Shown here piece after piece: positions 34,401 through 38,978 of a stretch of DNA of 38,978 nucleotides (positions are counted from its first letter, which is position 1; each line of letters starts with the position of its first letter). A program made the position numbers and the translations under genes. The DNA lies in assembly GCF_018336155.1 (NCBI RefSeq), contig NZ_JAGYHF010000020.1, forward strand, positions 1 to 38,978, given 5' to 3'. A model generated the notes under the pieces. The model worked only from the letters and a program-made list of their open reading frames with translations. It searched no databases and had not been told where the DNA came from. Source of the DNA: Pseudomonas rustica (GTDB taxonomy: Bacteria; Pseudomonadota; Gammaproteobacteria; Pseudomonadales; Pseudomonadaceae).

Positions 34401-37400
34401 TTCGGTCGCCGAGGGCGGTTCGATCGTCTATACCGCAAGCCTCACCAACGCGGCCGGCACGGCCATGACCGTGACCCTGAGCAACGGCGCGGTGATCAAC
34501 ATCGCCAAAGGCGCGACCAGCGGCACCGCCACCGTCGCCGCGCCGGGCGATGACGTCTACAAGGACGCCGGCAAAGTCGACGCGAGCATCACCAAAACCA
34601 CGGGCGGCAACTTCGAGAACCTGGTGGTCGACAAGACTCCAGCGGTCACCGACGTCACCGACACCATCGACAACAGCACCGTTTCGCTGACCGCCACCGC
34701 CGCCACCGTTGAAGGCGGCGTGGTGGTTTACACCGCGTCCGTGACCGCTCCGGTTACCGGCGCGCCGGTTGTCGTGACCCTGTCCAACGGCCAGACCATC
34801 ACCATTCCGGTCGGCGCCAGCAGCGGCAGCGTCAACTTCACCGCACCGAACGATGCACTGGCTGGCGGCAACACGCTGAGCGTGAAAATCGACGGCACCA
34901 GCGGCGGCAACTACGAAAATCTCGTCGCAGATAAAACCCCTGCCGTAACGTCGGTGACCGACACCGTCGACACCACCAACCTGTCGCTCAGCGCCACCGG
35001 TTCCGTGGCTGAGGGTGGTTCGATCATCTACACCGCGACCCTGACAAATCCGGCTGGCACGCCAGTCACCGTGAACTTGTCGAACGGTTCGACCATCACC
35101 ATCGAAGCGGGCAAAACCACCGGTTCCGTGACCGTTGCCGCGCCTGCCGATGACGTCTACAAAGACGCCGGCAAAGTCGAAGTGACTATCAAGGACGCCA
35201 CCGGCGGCAACTTTGAAAACCTGGTGCCGAGCACCACGCCAGCGGTGACCGACGTCACTGACACCATCGACACCTCGACCTTGAAACTGACGGCCGACAC
35301 CACCGTGGCTGAAGGCGGCACCGTTACTTACACCGCCACTGTCGGCGCGCCGGTTACCGGTTCGCCCGTCGTGGTGACCTTGGCCAATGGTCAAAACATC
35401 ACGATTGAAGTGGGCAAAACCACCGGCACCGTGACCTTCACCGCACCGAACGATGCGCTGACCGGTCAGGCTTCGCTGACCAACTCGATCACCGGCGTGA
35501 CCGGCGGCAACTACGAAAATCTGGTCGCCGACAAAACCCCGATCACCACCACCGTGACCGACACCACCGACACCACCAACCTGTCGCTCAGCGCCACCGG
35601 TTCCGTGGCCGAGGGTGGTTCGATCATCTACACCGCGACCCTGACCAACGCTGCTGGCTCGCCAGTCACCGTGACCCTGTCGAACGGCTCGGTGATCACC
35701 ATCGAGGCCGGTAAAACCACCGGCACCGTGACCGTTGCAGCGCCAGCCGATGACGTCTACAAAGACGCCGGTAAAGTCGAAGTGACCATCAAGGACGCCA
35801 CGGGCGGTAACTTCGAGAACCTCGTTCCGAGCACCACGCCAGCCATCACTGACGTCACTGACACCATCGACACCTCGACCGTCAAACTGACCGCCACCGA
35901 GACTGCTGCTGAAGGTGGCACCGTCACCTACACCGCGACCGTCGGCGCGCCAGTCACCGGTTCGCCTGTCGTCGTGACCCTGGCCAACGGTCAGAACATC
36001 ACTATCGAAGTGGGTAAAACCACCGGCACCGTGAGCACTACCGCGCCGAACGATGCGTTGACCGGTCATGCACCGCTGACCACTTCGATCACTGAGGTTT
36101 CCGGCGGTAACTACGAGAATCTGGTCGCCGACAAAACCCCGGTTTCGACCACCGTCACCGACACCGTCGACACCACCGATCTGACGCTGAGCGCGACCGG
36201 CACCGTCGCCGAGGGCGGTTCGATTGTTTACACCGCGACCCTGACCAACCCGGCCGGCACGCCGGTAACCGTGAACCTCTCGAACGGTTCGACCATCACC
36301 ATCGAAGCGGGCAAAACCACGGGCACCGTGACCGTTGCAGCGCCAGCCGATGACGTCTACAAAGACGCCGGCAAAGTCGAAGTGAGCATCAAGGACGCGA
36401 CTGGCGGTAACTTCGAGAACCTCGTTCCGAGCACCACGCCAGCGGTGACCGAAGTCACCGACACAATCGACACCTCGACCGTCAAACTGACTGCCACCGA
36501 AACTGCTGCTGAAGGTGGCACCGTCACCTACACCGCGACCGTCGGCGCGCCAGTCACCGGCTCGCCGGTTGTCGTGACCTTGGCTAATGGTCAGAACATC
36601 ACCATCGAAGTGGGTAAAACCACCGGCACCGTGAGCACTACCGCGCCGAACGATGCGTTGACCGGTCATGCACCGCTGACCAACTCGATCACCAACGTGT
36701 CCGGCGGCAACTACGAGAACCTCGTTGCCGACAAAACCCCGGTCAGCACCACCGTGACCGACACCACCGACACCACCAACCTGTCGCTCAGCGCCACCGG
36801 TTCTGTGGATGAAGGCGGCCAGATCACCTACACCGCAACCCTGACCAACGCTGCTGGCAGCCCGGTAACCGTGACCCTGAGCAACGGCTCGGTGATCACC
36901 ATCGACGCTGGCAAAACCACCGGCACCGTGACCGTCGACGCGCCGAAAGATGACGTCTACAAAGACGCCGGCACCGTTGAAGCGACCATCAAAGGCGCAA
37001 CCGGTGGCGATTTCGAAAACCTCGTCACCAGCACTGCCCCGGCCGTCACCACCGTCAACGACACCATCGACACCTCCACCGTGTCGCTGTCCGCCACCGC
37101 CAACGTCGCCGAAGGCGAAACCGTGGTCTACACCGCGACCGTAACCGCGCCAGTCACTGGCTCGCCGGTTGTCGTCAACCTGTCCAACGGCCAGACCATC
37201 ACCATCGCCGTCGGTGAAACCACCGGCACGGTGAACTACGTTGCGCCGAACAGCCCATTGGCCGGCGGCAGCTCGCTGAGCGTGACCATCGATGGCGCCA
37301 CTGGCGGCAACTACGAAAAACTCGCGGTCGACGGCAAGTCCGCCGACACCGCGGTGTCGGACACCAACGACACCACCAACCTGAACCTGACCGCGACCGA

Positions 37401-38978
37401 CTCGGTGGCTGAAGGTGGTTCGATCGTTTACACCGCGACCCTGACCAACGCCGCCGGTACTCCGGTGACCGTGACCCTGTCGAACGGCGCAGTGATCACC
37501 ATCGAAGCGGGCAAAACCAGCGGCACCGTGACCGTTGCGGCTCCGGCGGATGACGTTTACAAGGACGCTGGCAAAGTCGAAGCAACCATTTCGACGGCGA
37601 CTGGCGGCAACTTCGAGAACCTGGTGCCGAGCACCGTTCCGGCCGTGACCAACATCACCGACACCATCGACACCACCACCGTCAAACTGACCGCGACCGA
37701 GTCGGCGGCTGAGGGTGGCACCGTCACTTACACCGCGACTGTGGGTGCGCCTGTGACGGGTTCGCCGGTTGTGGTGACCTTGGCCAATGGTCAGAACATC
37801 ACGATTGAAGTGGGCAAAACCACTGGTACCGTGACCACCACTGCGCCGAACGATGCGTTGACCGGTCATGCTGCGCTGACCAATGCAATTACCGACGTTT
37901 CTGGCGGCAACTACGAAAATCTGGTGGCCGATAAGACGCCGGTGTCGACCAACGTTACTGATACTGTCGACACCACTAACCTGTCGCTGTCAGCGACCGG
38001 TTCCGTGGCTGAGGGTGGTTCGATCGTTTACACCGCAACTCTGACCAACGCTGCTGGCTCGCCAGTGACCGTGACACTGTCGAACGGTGCTGTGATCACT
38101 ATCGAAGCTGGCAAAACCAGCGGCAACGTGACCGTCGCGGCGCCTGCCGATGACGTCTACAAAGATGCTGGCAAAGTCGAAGCGACCATTTCTGCCGCAA
38201 CCGGTGGCGACTTCGAAAAACTGGTACCGAGCACTGTTCCAGCCGTTACCGAAGTGACTGACACCATCGACACCTCGACCGTGAAACTGACCGCGACCGA
38301 GTCCGCTGCTGAAGGTGGTGCGGTTGTTTACACCGCTACTGTTGGCGCGCCTGTGACTGGTTCGCCAGTTGTAGTGACCTTGGCCAACGGCCAGAACATC
38401 ACGATTGAAGTGGGCAAAACCACTGGCACCGTGACCTTCACCGCGCCAAACGATGCGTTGACCGGTCATGCGCCGATTACCAATGCGATTACTGGTGTCA
38501 CTGGCGGCAACTACGAAAACCTCGTCGCCGACAAAACCCCGGTTTCGACCAACGTCACCGACACCGTCGACACCACAAACCTGTCGCTGTCCGCGACTGG
38601 CTCCGTGGCTGAAGGTGGTTCGATCATCTACACCGCGACACTGACCAACGCTGCTGGCTCGCCAGTCACCGTGACCCTGTCGAACGGTGCTGTAATCACC
38701 ATCGAAGCGGGCAAAACTTCCGGCACCGTGTCTGTTCCAGCGCCAGCCGATGACGTCTACAAGGACGCCGGTAAAGTTGAAGCGACGATTTCGACTGCTA
38801 CCGGTGGCAACTTCGAAAATCTGGTACCGAGCACTGCTCCAGCCATTACCGAAGTAACCGACACCATCGACACCTCGACCGTCAAACTCAGCGCTTCCGA
38901 AACAGCGGCCGAGGGTGGCACCGTCACCTACACCGCGACCGTCGGCGCACCGGTTACTGGTTCGCCGGTCACCGTAAG
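28453..38978 (+). CDS. lapA: LapA, giant biofilm adhesin (5' part, runs off window)
   Basis: At least 3508 codons, no stop before the window edge. The N-terminus MSSVVAIVKSIVGQVFVVSP begins the LapA retention module (about 1-100), with a TAAG tetrapeptide at 107-110 where LapG cuts. There is no Sec signal; export is by a C-terminal type I signal that lies outside the window. A linker rich in Gly/Ala/Thr (about 110-175) leads into about 33 Ig-like repeats of 100 residues. LapA anchors the cell during irreversible attachment; LapD and c-di-GMP protect it from LapG. lapD and lapG are not in the window. The C-terminal vWA, RTX and secretion parts expected for the family are not visible. Confidence 0.97.
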   Translation, partial: MSSVVAIVKSIVGQVFVVSPEGVRRVLVEGDRLFVGDQIDTGLSGAVSLELADGRTLDLGRETQWSANVPDSSTDLAEATAQAAPSVEELQQAIAAGVDPTTALDATAAGPSAAGTGGAAGGGHSFVMLDATAGRVDPTIGFPTAGINAAGQTTQDITGGQTTDTTTNALRDSTLSVSATPTITEAGGVLVYTATLTQAPLTDLTITLSNGAVIVVPAGSTTGTVNVPLAPNDTVYNDSTQIDVTVTGTTGGNGITVAPPTVPATTQVTDTIDTTTVTLTAGTNVTEGGQITYTATLTNPAQTPVTVTLSNGSTITIGAGQTTGTVNVPTPPNDVYNNGSTVTTTITGATGGNFENLVPNPTPATTTITDSVDTTTVTLTAGSTVTEGGQITYTATLTNPAQTPVTVTLSNGSTITIEAGQTSGVVNVPTPANDVYNNGSTVSTTITGTTGGNFENLVPNPTPATTTITDSVDTTTVTLTAGSTVTEGGQITYTATLTNPAQTPVTVTLSNGSTITIEAGQTTGVVNVPTAANDVYNNGSTVTTTITGATGGNFENLVPNPTPAVTTITDSIDTTTVTLTAGSTVTEGGQITYTATLTNPAQTPVTVTLSNGSTITIEAGQTTGVVNVPTPANDVYNNGSTVSTTITGTTGGNFENLVPNPTPAVTTITDSIDTTNVSLTATGTVVEGGQITYTATLTNAAQTPVTITLSNGSTITIEAGKTTGTVNVPTAANDVYNNGSTVSTTITGATGGNFENLVPNPTPAVTTITDSVDTTNVSLTATGTVVEGGQITYTATLTNAAQTPVTITLSNGSTITIEAGKTTGSVNVPTAANDVYNNGSTVSTTITGATGGNFENLVPNTTPATTTITDSIDTTNLSLSATGTVAEGGSIVYTATLTNPAGTPVTVTLSNGSVITIDAGKTTGTVTVAAPADDVYKDAGQVEVSINNVTGGNFENLVPSTVPAVTEVTDTVDTSTVKLTADTSVAEGGTLTYTATVGAPVTGSPVVVTLANGQNITIAVGQTTGTVTTTAPNDALAGNAPLSNSITNVSGGNYENLVADKTPVSTNVTDVADTTNLSLSATGSVAEGGSIVYTATLTNPAGTPVTVTLSNGSVITIEAGKTTGTVTVAAPADDVYKDAGKVEVSIDNATGGNFENLVPSTVPAVTEVTDTLDTSTVKLTADTTVAEGGTVTYTATVGAPVTGSPVVVTLANGQTITIAVGQTTGTVTATAPNDALTGHAPLTTSITEVSGGNYENLVADKTPVSTTVTDTTDTTNLSLSATGTVAEGGSIVYTATLTNAAGSPVTVTLSNGAVITIEAGKTTGTVTVAAPADDVYIDAGKVEVSIKDATGGDFENLVPSTTPAVTDVTDTIDTSTVKLTATETAAEGGTVTYTATVGAPVTGSPVVVTLANGQTITIAVGQTTGTATAIAPNDALTGHAPLTNSITEVSGGNYENLVADKTPVSTTVTDTTDTTNLTLSATGTVAEGGSIVYTATLTNAAGSPVTVTLSNGSVITIDAGKTTGTVTVAAPADDVYKDAGKVEVTIKDATGGDFENLVPSTTPAVTDVTDTLDTSTVKLTATETAAEGGTVTYTATVGAPVTGSPVVVTLANGQSITIAVGQTTGTVSTTAPNDVLAGHAPLTNSITNVSGGNYENLVADKTPVSTTVTDTVDTTTVSLTATGNVNEGGQIVYTATLTNPAGTPVTVTLSNGSTITIDAGKTTGTVTVPAPADDAYKDAGKVEVTIKGTDGGNFENLVANPTPAVTNVADTINTTHLTLSAESYVLEGTSITYTATLTNAAQTPVTVNLSNGQTITIEAGKTSGSVTIAAPSDDVYKDVSKLTVTMTDATGGNFEKLDVSKTPVSTTVNDTVDKTTLTLSASDTVSEGGQITYTATLSNPAGTAMTVTLANGAVINIAAGATSGSVNFAAPANTPYIDGGKVQTAIASHSGGNFEQVDANRSAVVTTVTDTVDTTNISLSATGSVAEGGSIVYTASLTNAAGTAMTVTLSNGAVINIAKGATSGTATVAAPGDDVYKDAGKVDASITKTTGGNFENLVVDKTPAVTDVTDTIDNSTVSLTATAATVEGGVVVYTASVTAPVTGAPVVVTLSNGQTITIPVGASSGSVNFTAPNDALAGGNTLSVKIDGTSGGNYENLVADKTPAVTSVTDTVDTTNLSLSATGSVAEGGSIIYTATLTNPAGTPVTVNLSNGSTITIEAGKTTGSVTVAAPADDVYKDAGKVEVTIKDATGGNFENLVPSTTPAVTDVTDTIDTSTLKLTADTTVAEGGTVTYTATVGAPVTGSPVVVTLANGQNITIEVGKTTGTVTFTAPNDALTGQASLTNSITGVTGGNYENLVADKTPITTTVTDTTDTTNLSLSATGSVAEGGSIIYTATLTNAAGSPVTVTLSNGSVITIEAGKTTGTVTVAAPADDVYKDAGKVEVTIKDATGGNFENLVPSTTPAITDVTDTIDTSTVKLTATETAAEGGTVTYTATVGAPVTGSPVVVTLANGQNITIEVGKTTGTVSTTAPNDALTGHAPLTTSITEVSGGNYENLVADKTPVSTTVTDTVDTTDLTLSATGTVAEGGSIVYTATLTNPAGTPVTVNLSNGSTITIEAGKTTGTVTVAAPADDVYKDAGKVEVSIKDATGGNFENLVPSTTPAVTEVTDTIDTSTVKLTATETAAEGGTVTYTATVGAPVTGSPVVVTLANGQNITIEVGKTTGTVSTTAPNDALTGHAPLTNSITNVSGGNYENLVADKTPVSTTVTDTTDTTNLSLSATGSVDEGGQITYTATLTNAAGSPVTVTLSNGSVITIDAGKTTGTVTVDAPKDDVYKDAGTVEATIKGATGGDFENLVTSTAPAVTTVNDTIDTSTVSLSATANVAEGETVVYTATVTAPVTGSPVVVNLSNGQTITIAVGETTGTVNYVAPNSPLAGGSSLSVTIDGATGGNYEKLAVDGKSADTAVSDTNDTTNLNLTATDSVAEGGSIVYTATLTNAAGTPVTVTLSNGAVITIEAGKTSGTVTVAAPADDVYKDAGKVEATISTATGGNFENLVPSTVPAVTNITDTIDTTTVKLTATESAAEGGTVTYTATVGAPVTGSPVVVTLANGQNITIEVGKTTGTVTTTAPNDALTGHAALTNAITDVSGGNYENLVADKTPVSTNVTDTVDTTNLSLSATGSVAEGGSIVYTATLTNAAGSPVTVTLSNGAVITIEAGKTSGNVTVAAPADDVYKDAGKVEATISAATGGDFEKLVPSTVPAVTEVTDTIDTSTVKLTATESAAEGGAVVYTATVGAPVTGSPVVVTLANGQNITIEVGKTTGTVTFTAPNDALTGHAPITNAITGVTGGNYENLVADKTPVSTNVTDTVDTTNLSLSATGSVAEGGSIIYTATLTNAAGSPVTVTLSNGAVITIEAGKTSGTVSVPAPADDVYKDAGKVEATISTATGGNFENLVPSTAPAITEVTDTIDTSTVKLSASETAAEGGTVTYTATVGAPVTGSPVTV
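28771..28782 (+). other. LapG protease cleavage site in LapA
   Basis: ACC GCT GCC GGC encodes Thr107-Ala-Ala-Gly110. In characterised LapA proteins the periplasmic cysteine protease LapG cuts between the two alanines of this motif, and the position matches that family. It is followed by a flexible Gly/Ala linker, as expected for an accessible site. Confidence 0.85.
29281..31080 (+). repeat. lapA repeat block 1: six homogeneous 300-bp repeats
   Basis: Units start at 29281, 29581, 29881, 30181, 30481 and 30781, preceded by one divergent 306-bp unit from 28975. Each encodes EGGQITYTATLTN, (N)AQTPVT(V/I)TLSNGSTITI and a closing TGGNFENLVPNPTP block. Copies 30481 and 30781 are identical over their first 120 bases and differ by two bases in the next 60, so they were duplicated or converted very recently. 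Confidence 0.95.
31081..38978 (+). repeat. lapA repeat block 2: alternating A and B 300-bp repeats
   Basis: Period 300 bp, super-period 600 bp. Type A has SIVYTATLTNPAGTP, DAGKTTGTVTVAAPADDVYKDAGKVE and GGNFENLVPST. Type B has TVTYTATVGAPVTGSPVVVTLANGQ, TTAPNDALAGHAPLTNSIT and GGNYENLVADKTP. Order by unit: ABABABAB from 31081, then four A-like units (33481, 33781, 34081, 34381), then B at 34681 and strict A/B alternation to the window edge. Confidence 0.95.

Noticed and set aside
28507..37869. A 3120-residue open frame antisense to lapA
   Set aside because: Its text is a low-complexity repeat (GRGVGD, HDNRRTGD) produced by the complementary strand of the 300-bp lapA units at high G+C. No ribosome binding site or family resemblance, and the lapA frame is clearly the coding one.
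29281..38978. CRISPR array
   Set aside because: The periodicity is 300 bp, fully coding and in frame, without short repeats and unique spacers.

Overview
The window is a high-G+C Gammaproteobacterial chromosome segment that I assign to the Pseudomonas fluorescens group. The reasons are an almost textbook LapA N-terminus with its LapG cleavage tetrapeptide at residues 107-110, the divergent lapEBC secretion genes, and five REP/REPIN palindromes of the two types common in fluorescent pseudomonads (cores GGAGCTGCCG..GCTGCGATC and GGAGCGAGCCTGCTCGCGA, with variants). The layout is an adhesin and envelope island: a giant surface protein at each end, each cut by the window edge, with their export machinery, an efflux operon and a sulfonate-type uptake operon between them.

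Region 1 (1-12.6 kb) is the least familiar part. It holds the N-terminal 1296 residues of a giant protein (minus strand; LEPR-type N-terminal motif, DUF4347 domain, glycine-rich segment, 102-residue Ig-like repeats), a PAPS-type sulfotransferase, a family-39-like membrane glycosyltransferase, a phage-tail-collar (Mdp-like) protein with a small DUF6916-like partner on the plus strand, and a tightly packed four-gene minus-strand operon. The operon encodes a secreted periplasmic adaptor, an adaptor with a cytoplasmic GAF-like domain, a PqqD-like/M50 metalloprotease/HlyD fusion, and a GNAT acetyltransferase. I propose that these form one export, processing and decoration system for the giant protein and/or the collar protein. 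It has no ABC ATPase and no dedicated outer-membrane factor in the window.

Region 2 (12.6-13.7 kb) is an AT-richer patch with a strong bidirectional terminator and a NYN-domain (PIN-like RNase) gene, probably acquired. Region 3 (13.7-19.0 kb) is an EmrB/EmrA/NodT-type tripartite efflux operon with an upstream LysR regulator; a REPIN is embedded in frame in the start of the outer-membrane component. Region 4 (19.1-22.8 kb) is a TauD-like dioxygenase followed by a TauA/TauB/TauC-like ABC importer, reading as one operon for an organosulfur compound.

Region 5 (23.2-38.98 kb) is the Lap biofilm system: lapE-lapB-lapC (type I secretion) divergent from lapA, of which at least 3508 codons are present. 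LapA begins with a retention module and then has about 33 Ig-like repeats of exactly 300 bp, first homogeneous and then alternating in two types (600-bp super-period). The lapE/lapA intergenic region has two sequences resembling FleQ boxes.

All functions are read from sequence alone by family recognition; no database search was run.
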